Of a stretch of DNA of 64,000 nucleotides, positions 25,827-33,827 are shown piece after piece. Source of the stretch: Chelonobacter sp050613185 (GTDB taxonomy: Bacteria; Pseudomonadota; Gammaproteobacteria; Enterobacterales; Pasteurellaceae); the NCBI RefSeq assembly GCF_050613185.1, contig NZ_CP192511.1, forward strand, positions 372,001-436,000. Direction: 5' to 3'. The notes beneath the pieces were generated by a model that was not told the DNA's origin, ran no database searches, and was given only the letters and a program-made list of their open reading frames with translations. Position numbers and translations under genes: made by a program. Position 1 is the first letter of the stretch, and every line of letters begins with the position of its first letter.

Positions 25827-26581
25827 TTCCTTGTTTAGATGTGCGTGACGGGCAGGTGGTGAAAGGCGTGCAATTCCGCAACCACGAAATTATCGGCGAC
25901 ATCGTGCCGTTGGCGAAACGCTACGCCTATGAAAGTGCCGATGAACTGGTATTTTACGATATTACCGCCTCGTCGGACGGTCGTACGGTAGACAAAAGCT
26001 GGGTCGAGCGGGTGGCGGAAGTGATCGATATTCCGTTTTGTGTCGCCGGGGGGATTAAAACCATCGACGATGCCGAAAAGCTGTTTGCATTCGGTGCGGA
26101 TAAAATTTCCATTAACTCCCCTGCGTTGGCTGATCCGGATTTGATTTCCCGTTTGGCGGATCGTTTCGGGGTACAGGCGATTGTGGTCGGCATTGACAGT
26201 TGGTTCGAGCAAAGCAGCGGCAAATATTGGGTCAATCAATATACCGGCGATGAAACCCGCACCCGTCAAACCAACTGGCAGTTGCTCGACTGGGTGCAAG
26301 AGGTGCAACAACGCGGCGCAGGCGAAATCGTGTTGAATATGATGAACCAAGACGGCGTACGCCAAGGCTATGATTTAACCCAGCTAAGTGCGGTGCGTGC
26401 AATATGCCATGTGCCGTTGATTGCCTCGGGCGGTGCCGGCGAAATGGTACATTTCCGTGACGCTTTTGTGCAAGCCAATGTAGACGGCGCACTTGCGGCA
26501 AGCGTGTTTCATAAGCAAATTATCAATATCGGCGAATTAAAAACCTATCTTGCGCGGCAAGGTGTGGAAGTGCGCCGTTAA
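25808..26581 (+). CDS. hisF: Imidazole glycerol phosphate synthase, cyclase subunit
   Basis: Partner of HisH; uses ammonia and PRFAR to form imidazole glycerol phosphate and AICAR. TIM barrel with catalytic Asp in IIPCLDVRDGQVVKGVQF, then DELVFYDITAS, VAGGIKTIDDAEKL, GADKISINSPA, and ASGGAGEMVHFRDAF. Length 257 aa. ATG 25808 lies within hisA, indicating coupling. This pair is the metabolic link to purine synthesis through AICAR. Confidence 0.98.
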   Translation: MLAKRIIPCLDVRDGQVVKGVQFRNHEIIGDIVPLAKRYAYESADELVFYDITASSDGRTVDKSWVERVAEVIDIPFCVAGGIKTIDDAEKLFAFGADKISINSPALADPDLISRLADRFGVQAIVVGIDSWFEQSSGKYWVNQYTGDETRTRQTNWQLLDWVQEVQQRGAGEIVLNMMNQDGVRQGYDLTQLSAVRAICHVPLIASGGAGEMVHFRDAFVQANVDGALAASVFHKQIINIGELKTYLARQGVEVRR

Positions 26582-26606
26582 GTGTAAAAAATAATAGGAT
26601 AAAACA

Positions 26607-27224
26607 ATGTTAGATCTACAACAAATCGACTGGCAAAAAGTGGATAATCTGCTGCCGGTGATCGTGCAAAACGCCACCACTTGCGAAGTGTTAATGCTGG
26701 GCTATATGAATCAGGAAGCGTTAGCCAAAACCTTGAACGAGAAAAAAGTGACTTTTTTTTCACGCACCAAACAACGCTTATGGACTAAGGGTGAAACTTC
26801 AGGCAATTTCCTGAATGTGGTGGATATGAGTTTGGATTGCGATAACGATACGTTATTGATTTTAGCCAATCCGATTGGTAAAACCTGCCACACCGGGGCG
26901 GAAAGCTGTTTCCACCAATTTAGCAATAAAAACGAACCGGATTGGATTTTCTTTAGCAAGTTAGAACGCTTAATCGCGGCTCGCAAAGGCGCAGATCCGT
27001 CAAGTTCTTATACAGCCCTCCTCTATTCACGCGGCACAAAACGCATTGCGCAGAAAGTCGGCGAAGAAGGGGTTGAAACCGCACTTGCGGCAACGGTGAA
27101 AGATCACAATGAAACCATTTGTGAAGCGGCTGATTTAGCCTATCATTTAACCGTACTGTTGCAAGACGCTGATCTGGCTTGGGCGGACGTAATTGGTAAG
27201 TTGAAAGAGCGGCATTCGAAATAA
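26607..27224 (+). CDS. hisI: Bifunctional phosphoribosyl-AMP cyclohydrolase / phosphoribosyl-ATP pyrophosphatase
   Basis: Fused HisI-HisE enzyme for steps two and three of histidine synthesis. The N-terminal cyclohydrolase part has MLGYMNQEALAKTL, FFSRTKQRLWTKGETSGN, and Zn/Mg ligands in SLDCDNDTLLILANP plus TCHTGAESCF. The C-terminal pyrophosphatase part has SSSYTALLYSRGTKRIAQKVGEEGVET and ADLAYHLTVLL. Length 205 aa is normal. It ends the his operon, 25 bp after hisF, before a strong hairpin. Confidence 0.97.
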   Translation: MLDLQQIDWQKVDNLLPVIVQNATTCEVLMLGYMNQEALAKTLNEKKVTFFSRTKQRLWTKGETSGNFLNVVDMSLDCDNDTLLILANPIGKTCHTGAESCFHQFSNKNEPDWIFFSKLERLIAARKGADPSSSYTALLYSRGTKRIAQKVGEEGVETALAATVKDHNETICEAADLAYHLTVLLQDADLAWADVIGKLKERHSK

Positions 27225-27227
27225 AGA

Positions 27228-27264
27228 AAAACGGCATTCTCACAATAAGTAAGAATGCCGTTTT
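27228..27264. terminator. Bidirectional terminator after hisI
   Basis: Thirteen-bp perfect stem AAAACGGCATTCT/AGAATGCCGTTTT with an 11-nt loop; A-run on the left and T-run on the right. It serves the his operon on the plus strand and the sulfatase gene on the minus strand. Confidence 0.9.
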
Positions 27265-27273
27265 AACTTTGAT

Positions 27274-29151
27274 TTATTCAACCCACTGATTTTTCTTTAA
27301 CTTTCTTTCTGCGCCAATAATTTTCCATTTTAACTTCTGAATTTCATTTTGTAGCATTGCCGATGAATTGCTTAATTCAACCTGTTGTTTGTCTTGCAAC
27401 ACCGCATTTCCATGTTGAGTGAGAACACCAATCACATTTCCTCGATTCAGCATTAGTGGCGAATTATTTTCATTAGGCTGAATTAACGATTGCCCAAAGG
27501 TGCTAATCGGATCGTTAATACCTAAGAGATCCATAATGGTCGGCAACAAATCGTATTGTGTCGCCAATTCTGAATGCCGCAGTGGCGTTAAACTGCCGTC
27601 GGGAGTATAGATGATCAACGGAATATGAAACTGTTCCGGTAATTGATCCGAATTTGTCTTTAACACATGATCGGCACTAAAAATAAAAATGGTATTTTGA
27701 TACCAAGCCTGCTTTTCTGCCGCCTGCATAAATTGTTGCAATGACCAATCGCTGTAGCGTAACGTATTCAAAAAACCGTTTTCGCCCAGTTTATCGTGGG
27801 GATAAAGATGAAATGCTTTGCCTGGATCTGCAAAAGGTTCATGGGTTGTACCGGTAAATAAAAAAGAGAAAAACGGCTTATCCGCCTGTTGTGTTTCACT
27901 CAATTTTTGGTTTAAAAACATTAAACTGTCATAATCCCAGCCAAATTTTGGCGTTGGCTGCGGATATTCGCGCACCAGCGGAATATCCTCTTTGCCGTAA
28001 TATTCTTGAAAACCTAAAATATTGGCAATGCCGTCCATATTAAATGAACGCCGGTTTGAGGATTGCATCATCAAAGTGCGGTAGTTATGTTTATTCAAAA
28101 TATCCGCCGGTTTATTCAATCGGTTTAATTCCAGCCCAAATCCTAAGGTCGGGAAATTGTTTAAAGCCGGGGTTGAGGTTAACACCGCTTGAATACCTAT
28201 AATACTGCGCTGACCAGCGGCATAGAAATTATCCCACACCTGTGATTTGGGGATTAACGAATCGATAAACGGTGTTGCCCCATAACTGTTACCACTTAAA
28301 CCATCAATGTAGTCGTAGCTCCAACTTTCCAATAAAATAAAAACCACATTTTTCTGTGTTGCCGGCGTGGTTGCCCGGAACTGAAAATCCGATACGCAGC
28401 GCGTTTCGCATTGCCGTGCTTCATCATCTGTCAACAGATCTAATGCGGTGTTGTTTTTACGGTTTTTTCCTTCTTTCCAAATCACAAAAATACTGTTCAA
28501 GGTTAGATTGGATTCGGCTGCGGAAGCATTATTTTGGAACGCATCGGCATAACCGATAGGGCGGCTTTGGGTAATCATGCCTCGTGCCAACCAAAAGCAA
28601 AACCCTAAAAATACAACGTAAATAATAAGACGTAGCCAAATAGGTTGAATCAGAGGAAAATGATTTTTTTCAATCGGCTTAATAACGTATTTTTTATACA
28701 GTACAACCGTTAAAACAAACAGAATCAGCCCTGAAATCGTATAAGCAAGGCGCGAGGTAAATGCCAATTCTAAAACCACATCAAGATCTGCGCTGATTTG
28801 AAACAATTCTTGTCCGAGATGGCGGTAAACTTCACCGAAATAGGTCAAGTCAAACAGCGTTAGTGTCAACATCAACAGTAAAATTAGCAAACCAATATAG
28901 CTTGCTGTTTTTAAGATACTTTTCCGTTGAGCAAAACGAAAAGGCAACCCTGTTATCAGCAATACCAATGCCAGTGCGATCACACTGATATGCATATCAA
29001 AACGGAAGCCTTGCGCAAATGCGTGCAGCAATTGTGTGACGTTTAATTTCAAAAAATAATCGGGGTATAAGCCGATAAACAGTAAACGACAAAAAGCAAA
29101 TAAGAGTGCAGAAAACGCTAAAATACGCAAAGGCAAAAACAGATATTGCAT
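27274..29151 (-). CDS. LTA-synthase-family membrane sulfatase/phosphatase superfamily protein
   Basis: Inner-membrane protein with about five N-terminal membrane helices (residues 1-165) and a periplasmic alkaline-phosphatase-superfamily domain. In the domain are NVVFILLESWSYDYIDGLSG (metal Glu), AAGQRSIIGIQAVLTS, the substrate-facing TGTTHEPF, and IFIFSADHVLK with Asp-His metal ligands. This fits the LtaS/phosphoglycerol-transferase-like family; Gram-negative members move phosphoglycerol or phosphoethanolamine groups, and I cannot say which. LtaS uses a Thr nucleophile; here the equivalent position may be Ser in the QRS motif. I start at ATG 29151; a longer frame from 29175 begins with TTG. 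625 aa. Confidence 0.8.
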   Translation of the reverse strand: MQYLFLPLRILAFSALLFAFCRLLFIGLYPDYFLKLNVTQLLHAFAQGFRFDMHISVIALALVLLITGLPFRFAQRKSILKTASYIGLLILLLMLTLTLFDLTYFGEVYRHLGQELFQISADLDVVLELAFTSRLAYTISGLILFVLTVVLYKKYVIKPIEKNHFPLIQPIWLRLIIYVVFLGFCFWLARGMITQSRPIGYADAFQNNASAAESNLTLNSIFVIWKEGKNRKNNTALDLLTDDEARQCETRCVSDFQFRATTPATQKNVVFILLESWSYDYIDGLSGNSYGATPFIDSLIPKSQVWDNFYAAGQRSIIGIQAVLTSTPALNNFPTLGFGLELNRLNKPADILNKHNYRTLMMQSSNRRSFNMDGIANILGFQEYYGKEDIPLVREYPQPTPKFGWDYDSLMFLNQKLSETQQADKPFFSFLFTGTTHEPFADPGKAFHLYPHDKLGENGFLNTLRYSDWSLQQFMQAAEKQAWYQNTIFIFSADHVLKTNSDQLPEQFHIPLIIYTPDGSLTPLRHSELATQYDLLPTIMDLLGINDPISTFGQSLIQPNENNSPLMLNRGNVIGVLTQHGNAVLQDKQQVELSNSSAMLQNEIQKLKWKIIGAERKLKKNQWVE

Positions 29152-29243
29152 AATAAAATAGAATAATGAGAACAATAATCAAATATTATACTATTTTAGA
29201 TTGTTTTCGTCTTGTGTTCTTTTCGGATTAGAAATAAGAAAAG

Positions 29244-29319
29244 TGGTGGGCGATACCGGTCTCGAACCAGTGACCCCCTCCTTGTAAGGGAGGTGCTCTC
29301 CCAACTGAGCTAATCGCCC
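29244..29319 (-). tRNA. tRNA-Val(TAC), copy 4 in transcription order
   Basis: 76-nt gene including encoded CCA. Acceptor GGGCGAT/ATCGCCC, D stem GCTC/GAGC, anticodon stem CCTCC/GGAGG around loop CTTACAA (anticodon TAC), T arm with TTCGAGA. Identical in sequence to three neighbours. Confidence 0.98.
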
Positions 29320-29367
29320 GACGCTAATCAGAAACTGATTAAGTGCGGTGTGATTTTAAGTCTTAAG

Positions 29368-29443
29368 TGGTGGGCGATACCGGTCTCGAACCAGTGACCC
29401 CCTCCTTGTAAGGGAGGTGCTCTCCCAACTGAGCTAATCGCCC
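29368..29443 (-). tRNA. tRNA-Val(TAC), copy 3
   Basis: Same 76-nt sequence with anticodon TAC and encoded CCA. The 48-nt spacer to the copy at 29244 contains an uptake signal (AAGTGCGGT at 29341). Confidence 0.98.
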
Positions 29444-29486
29444 ACTTAAGATTGCCTTAAAATCATGGGATAAGTTTGCGCGGAAG

Positions 29487-29562
29487 TGGTGGGCGATACC
29501 GGTCTCGAACCAGTGACCCCCTCCTTGTAAGGGAGGTGCTCTCCCAACTGAGCTAATCGCCC
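29487..29562 (-). tRNA. tRNA-Val(TAC), copy 2
   Basis: Same 76-nt sequence with anticodon TAC and encoded CCA; 43-nt spacer on the left and 42-nt spacer on the right. Confidence 0.98.
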
Positions 29563-29604
29563 GCTAGGTCAAACTTATAACAACAAACGGACACTTGAAA
29601 AAAG

Positions 29605-29680
29605 TGGTGGGCGATACCGGTCTCGAACCAGTGACCCCCTCCTTGTAAGGGAGGTGCTCTCCCAACTGAGCTAATCGCCC
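29605..29680 (-). tRNA. tRNA-Val(TAC), copy 1 (promoter-proximal)
   Basis: Same 76-nt sequence with anticodon TAC and encoded CCA. It is closest to the predicted promoter at 29698-29725. Confidence 0.98.
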
Positions 29681-29697
29681 GTTTGTTGTGAGCGAGC

Positions 29698-29725
29698 ATT
29701 ATAATTGGTGTTGGCTTTCAGTCAA
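29698..29725 (-). promoter_or_regulatory. Promoter of the tRNA-Val operon
   Basis: On the minus strand TTGACT (29725-29720), a 16-bp spacer, and perfect TATAAT (29703-29698), followed by a GC-rich discriminator (GCTCGCTC), typical of stringently controlled stable RNA promoters. Start expected near 29690, about 10 bases before tRNA copy 1. Confidence 0.8.
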
Positions 29726-29849
29726 TGATTTTTTCCTTTTTTCGCGTTAATTGTCGTAAAAATAAACATATCAATGCAATTTGATCTACCCATACGCCCA
29801 CTTGACCGCTACAATAACCGCCATTGTTTTTTAGCCAGCTATAAGGTCA

Positions 29850-31298
29850 ATGATGAATATTCAACCGCTTTTCGATTTTAATCCCGATGTCAACGTCAGA
29901 ACCCGTTTCGCCCCGAGTCCGACCGGCTTTTTGCACGTCGGCGGCGCGCGCACCGCACTTTACTCTTGGTTGTATGCCCGCCACAACCAAGGCGAATTTG
30001 TATTACGGATTGAAGACACCGATTTGGAACGTTCCACCCAAGCCGCCACCGATGCGATTCTGGAAGCGATGGAATGGTTGGATATGCATTGGGAACACGG
30101 GCCTTATTACCAAACCCAACGTTTTGACCGTTATAACCAAGTGATCGACCAAATGTTGGAACAAGGCTTGGCATACCGTTGCTATTGCAGCAAAGCGCGG
30201 TTGGAAACGTTGCGCGAACAGCAAGAACAAAATAAAGAAAAACCGCGCTATGACCGCCATTGCTTGCACGATCACAACCATCACGCCGATGAACCGCATG
30301 TAGTACGCTTTAAAAATCCGACCGAAGGTTCGGTTATCTTTGATGACGCGATTCGCGGCAAAATTGAAATCAGCAATCAGGAATTGGACGATCTGATTAT
30401 CCGCCGCACCGACGGGGCGCCGACCTACAATTTCTGTGTGGTGGTGGACGATTGGGATATGGGTATCACCCACGTAGTACGCGGTGAAGATCATATCAAC
30501 AACACCCCGCGTCAAATCAATATCCTCAAAGCCTTAGGCGCACCTGTGCCGGTGTATGCCCACGTTTCCATGATTTTAGGCGAGGACGGGCAAAAACTCT
30601 CCAAACGTCACGGCGCAGTCAGCGTGATGGAATACCGCGACAACGGCTATCTGCCGGAAGCGCTAAACAACTACCTGGTGCGTTTGGGTTGGGGACACGG
30701 TGATCAGGAAGTGTTTAGCCGTGAAGAAATGGTGGCGTTATTTAACCTGACTTCCGTCAGTCGCTCGGCAAGCTCGTTTAACCACGATAAATTGTTATGG
30801 TTGAACCACCACTATATCCGCGAATTACCGGCGGAAAAAGTCGCCGGTTACTTAGCATGGCATATGCAGGATCAGCAAATTGACACCAGCAATGGTCCGA
30901 GTTTGGCAAACGTGGTCGAAATGCTTGGCGAGCGTTGCAAAACCTTAAAAGAAATGGCGGCGGCAAGCCGTTATTTCTTCGAAGATTTTAGCCAATTTGA
31001 TGAAAGTGCGGTCAAGAAACATTTCAAAGCGACAACAGTTGAGCCGTTAAGTTTAGTATTGCAAAAACTCACCGCACTTCGCGACTGGAATGCGGCGGAT
31101 ATTCATCACGCAATTGAGCAAACCGCCGCCGAACTCGAATTGGGCATGGGCAAAGTCGGTATGCCGTTGCGCGTTGCCGTCACCGGCAGCGGACAATCGC
31201 CGTCGTTGGACGTCACCCTTGTCGGGATCGGCAGGGAACGCAGCTTGGCGCGGATTCAAAAAGCGATTGAATTTATCCAAAATATTCACGCGGCTTAA
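29850..31298 (+). CDS. gltX: Glutamyl-tRNA synthetase
   Basis: Class I aminoacyl-tRNA synthetase charging tRNA-Glu. The HIGH-type motif is in FAPSPTGFLHVGGARTAL, the zinc-ligand-like cysteines in YRCYCSKARL with a further CLHDH, VVRGEDHINNTPRQ, and the KMSKS-type motif KLSKRHGAVSV near residue 250. Length 482 aa is typical of Pasteurellaceae GltX. ATG 29850 and the adjacent ATG 29853 are both possible. It is flanked by tRNA genes on both sides, as in several relatives. Confidence 0.97.
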   Translation: MMNIQPLFDFNPDVNVRTRFAPSPTGFLHVGGARTALYSWLYARHNQGEFVLRIEDTDLERSTQAATDAILEAMEWLDMHWEHGPYYQTQRFDRYNQVIDQMLEQGLAYRCYCSKARLETLREQQEQNKEKPRYDRHCLHDHNHHADEPHVVRFKNPTEGSVIFDDAIRGKIEISNQELDDLIIRRTDGAPTYNFCVVVDDWDMGITHVVRGEDHINNTPRQINILKALGAPVPVYAHVSMILGEDGQKLSKRHGAVSVMEYRDNGYLPEALNNYLVRLGWGHGDQEVFSREEMVALFNLTSVSRSASSFNHDKLLWLNHHYIRELPAEKVAGYLAWHMQDQQIDTSNGPSLANVVEMLGERCKTLKEMAAASRYFFEDFSQFDESAVKKHFKATTVEPLSLVLQKLTALRDWNAADIHHAIEQTAAELELGMGKVGMPLRVAVTGSGQSPSLDVTLVGIGRERSLARIQKAIEFIQNIHAA

Positions 31299-31349
31299 GC
31301 ACGACTGATTTAATTTTAGGCATTTAAACCATAAAGCCAATAAATCAGA

Positions 31350-31378
31350 TTGACAGATTCAAGTGCGGTTATTAATAT
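31350..31378 (+). promoter_or_regulatory. Promoter of tRNA-Ala, with an uptake signal in its spacer
   Basis: Perfect TTGACA (31350-31355), a 17-bp spacer that contains AAGTGCGGT, and TAATAT (31373-31378). Transcription should begin near 31385, about 36 bases before the tRNA. Confidence 0.7.
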
Positions 31379-31388
31379 AGCCGCACTT
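31361..31388 (+). terminator. Inverted uptake-signal hairpin after gltX
   Basis: AAGTGCGG (31361-31368) pairs perfectly with CCGCACTT (31381-31388) across a 12-nt loop. Inverted uptake signals after genes often act as terminators in this family. The hairpin overlaps the tRNA-Ala promoter; there is only a short T stretch after it. Confidence 0.5.
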
Positions 31389-31419
31389 TGATGAACAGCT
31401 CATCAAATCCATTCTGATA

Positions 31420-31496
<77 letters not shown>

Positions 31497-31658
31497 AATA
31501 TTGTTTTATTCAGCACCTCTGATGATAAAAATCCTTAAGCTCACGATAATCCTATTAAATTTTTCTGCCTAACCGTTTCTATCATCTATTGCGCATAAAA
31601 AAGCCGAACACCGCTTAATCCGGCGTTCAGCCCTTCTTTGTTTAATTCAACTTGGATT

Positions 31659-32873
31659 TTATTCTGTGTTCGACAATCCGCGATAGGTCAGAAAATAGTA
31701 GCTCAGCACCGAAATCAGGGTACATAAAAACATCGACAACAACATCGGTACCGCACTTGTGACCGGAACCAGTGAAATTAAGAAACCGACAATCGCCCCG
31801 GTGCCAAAACGAATCGTGCCGGCTAAGGAATTTGCGGTGCCGGCAACCTGAGGAAAGCGATCCAGAATCGAGGCCATCGCATTAGAGCCGATAATCGACA
31901 GCATACCGACAAAAGCCGCAATGCCCAACGCCATCGGCCAGAAACCGAGATCAAACACCGCCACCAGCAACAACCAACAGCCCGCTAAAAATTGCATGGT
32001 CAAACCGAAACGCAGCATTTTTTCCGCCCCGACTTTCACTACCATGCGCCCGTTGATCGAGGTAAATAGGATCATTACCGACATATTCATAATGAAGAAA
32101 TAACCGAAATTTTCCGGCGCAATCTGATAGATATCAATATACACGATCGAGCCGGAGGTCAGAAACGAGAACATGCCGGCAAAAGAAAACGCCCCCGCCA
32201 AGACATAGCCGACCACGGCTTTTTCGCGAATTAATAAGGCAAAATTGCGCAACACCGTTTTCAAGCTGAACGGCACACGTTTTTCTATCGGTTGCGATTC
32301 CGGAATTTTCCACAACACTAAAACACAACTCAAAATGCCAAAAAAAGTCAGTACATAGAATATCGAGTGCCAGTGGAAAAATTTCGCCAGATTACCGCCG
32401 ATAAACGGCGCCAGCAATGGCGCAATCATCGACACCAGCATGATCATCGACATCATTTTCGAAAAGTAATTTTTCGAGAACAAATCACGTAGCAGGGCGC
32501 CTAAGACCACCGCCGAAGCCGATCCGAAAAAGCCTTGAATAAAGCGGAGTAGCAAGAAGTTTTCGATATTCTCGACCTGCGTCAAGAAAAGTGCGGTGGC
32601 GGCAAACACCAGCGTACCGATCAAAATCGGCAACTTGCGCCCAAAACTATCGGCAACCGGCCCCCACAGCAATTGCCCGATGGCAAAACCGAGCGTAAAT
32701 AAAGCCAACGTATTCTGGACTTTTTCCGAGTTAACCTTGAGATCACGGGCAATATCTAAAAACGAAGGCAAGTACATATCAATCGCCAACGGCGGCAACA
32801 TCGCCAAAATCCCTAAAATTAAGACAAATACAGGGCTTTTCTTTATTTGTCTGATTTTTTCTGTGTGTAGCAT
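31659..32873 (-). CDS. bcr: Bcr/CflA-family MFS multidrug efflux transporter
   Basis: Twelve-helix major facilitator antiporter, 404 aa. Family signs are the start PVFVLILGILAMLPPLAIDMYLPSF, the motif A loop GPVADSFGRK between helices 2 and 3, and the RFIQGFFGSASAVVLGALLRDL segment of drug exporters. Substrates are likely bicyclomycin, sulfonamides or amphenicols by family knowledge, not visible here. I choose ATG 32873, 5 bases past the rsuA stop; longer frames to 32921 run back into rsuA. Cotranscribed with rsuA. Confidence 0.88.
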   Translation of the reverse strand: MLHTEKIRQIKKSPVFVLILGILAMLPPLAIDMYLPSFLDIARDLKVNSEKVQNTLALFTLGFAIGQLLWGPVADSFGRKLPILIGTLVFAATALFLTQVENIENFLLLRFIQGFFGSASAVVLGALLRDLFSKNYFSKMMSMIMLVSMIAPLLAPFIGGNLAKFFHWHSIFYVLTFFGILSCVLVLWKIPESQPIEKRVPFSLKTVLRNFALLIREKAVVGYVLAGAFSFAGMFSFLTSGSIVYIDIYQIAPENFGYFFIMNMSVMILFTSINGRMVVKVGAEKMLRFGLTMQFLAGCWLLLVAVFDLGFWPMALGIAAFVGMLSIIGSNAMASILDRFPQVAGTANSLAGTIRFGTGAIVGFLISLVPVTSAVPMLLSMFLCTLISVLSYYFLTYRGLSNTE

Positions 32874-32877
32874 AAAT

Positions 32878-33597
32878 CTATCCATTTTCCGACGGGCGTT
32901 CGCGCAATCCGTCAATTTCATTTTGAGTCAAAGTGCGGTATTCGCCCTCGTCTAACTTCTCATCCAACACCACATTGCCAATCCGCCAACGGTGTAAGGC
33001 AGCCACTTTGTTGCCGAGCGCGGCAAACATCCGTTTCACCTGATGATAACGCCCTTCGCTGATGGTCAAATTAAGGTTGTAATCATCAAGGATTTCCAAT
33101 TTTGCCGGTTTGGTCGGTGATTTTTCACCGCGCAACAAAATCCCTTGCTCAACCGCACTTTGGTAGTGGTTTTCAATCGGATCGGCAAGCGTCACCAAAT
33201 AGGTTTTTTCACAATAGAATTTCGGTGAGGTGATCCGGTGCGACCATTGTCCGTCATCGGTCAACAGCACCAAACCGGTGGTATCCACATCCAAACGCCC
33301 GACCGAATGCAGTTTGTTGCGTAACGGATAATCAAAAAAATGATACACCGTCGGGTATTCGCCGTCGTCATGGGAACAAATATAACCCTGCGGCTTATAT
33401 AACATCAGGTATTGCCCGCTTTCCAACCATTGCAGTAACTCGCCGTCCAACAGAATCTGATCGCTGACGGAAATTTGGGTTGCTCCCGACTTTACCACCG
33501 TTTGATTCCGTTCAACCGAACCGCTGCGCAGCATTTTCGTCACTTGTGAACGGCTCAAGCCGGTCTGCTCTGCTAAAAACTTATCTAAACGCACCAA
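32878..33597 (-). CDS. rsuA: 16S rRNA pseudouridine(516) synthase
   Basis: Makes pseudouridine 516 in 16S rRNA. The N-terminal S4 domain (RLDKFLAEQTGLSRSQVTKMLR) is followed by the catalytic domain with the Asp motif GRLDVDTTGLVLLTDDG, KTYLVTL, and the C-terminal EGRYHQVKRMFAALGN. Length 239 aa is close to E. coli RsuA (231). Start ATG 33597 faces maeB across a 230-bp divergent region that contains the maeB control sites. Confidence 0.94.
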   Translation of the reverse strand: MVRLDKFLAEQTGLSRSQVTKMLRSGSVERNQTVVKSGATQISVSDQILLDGELLQWLESGQYLMLYKPQGYICSHDDGEYPTVYHFFDYPLRNKLHSVGRLDVDTTGLVLLTDDGQWSHRITSPKFYCEKTYLVTLADPIENHYQSAVEQGILLRGEKSPTKPAKLEILDDYNLNLTISEGRYHQVKRMFAALGNKVAALHRWRIGNVVLDEKLDEGEYRTLTQNEIDGLRERPSENG

Positions 33598-33687
33598 TAA
33601 AAAACCTTTTTTACCAATAAATTGTTTATTGTACCCGTTTGCTGCTAAAGATACAGAGCGGATTAAATTTCAAAATAAAAAAAATTC

Positions 33688-33703
33688 TGTGGGCTGTATC
33701 ACA
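33688..33703. promoter_or_regulatory. Predicted CRP site upstream of maeB
   Basis: TGTGG-GCTGTA-TCACA matches the CRP consensus TGTGA-N6-TCACA at 9 of 10 positions. Its centre is about 60 bases before the predicted maeB start point, the classic class I activation distance. Confidence 0.6.
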
Positions 33704-33719
33704 TACTCCTTTATGGGTT

Positions 33720-33748
33720 TTTAACTTTAGTAAAATAAAGCGTATAAT
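33720..33748 (+). promoter_or_regulatory. Predicted maeB promoter
   Basis: Perfect TATAAT (33743-33748) with a weak -35 TTTAAC (33720-33725) at 17 bp. A poor -35 beside a CRP site at about -60 fits an activator-dependent promoter. Confidence 0.55.
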
Positions 33749-33827
33749 TTCACACATCTTTCAATGTTTGATAACCTTTTAGCAAATTATCAAGTATTTT
33801 CACCCATCTCTATTGAGGACACTAAGA

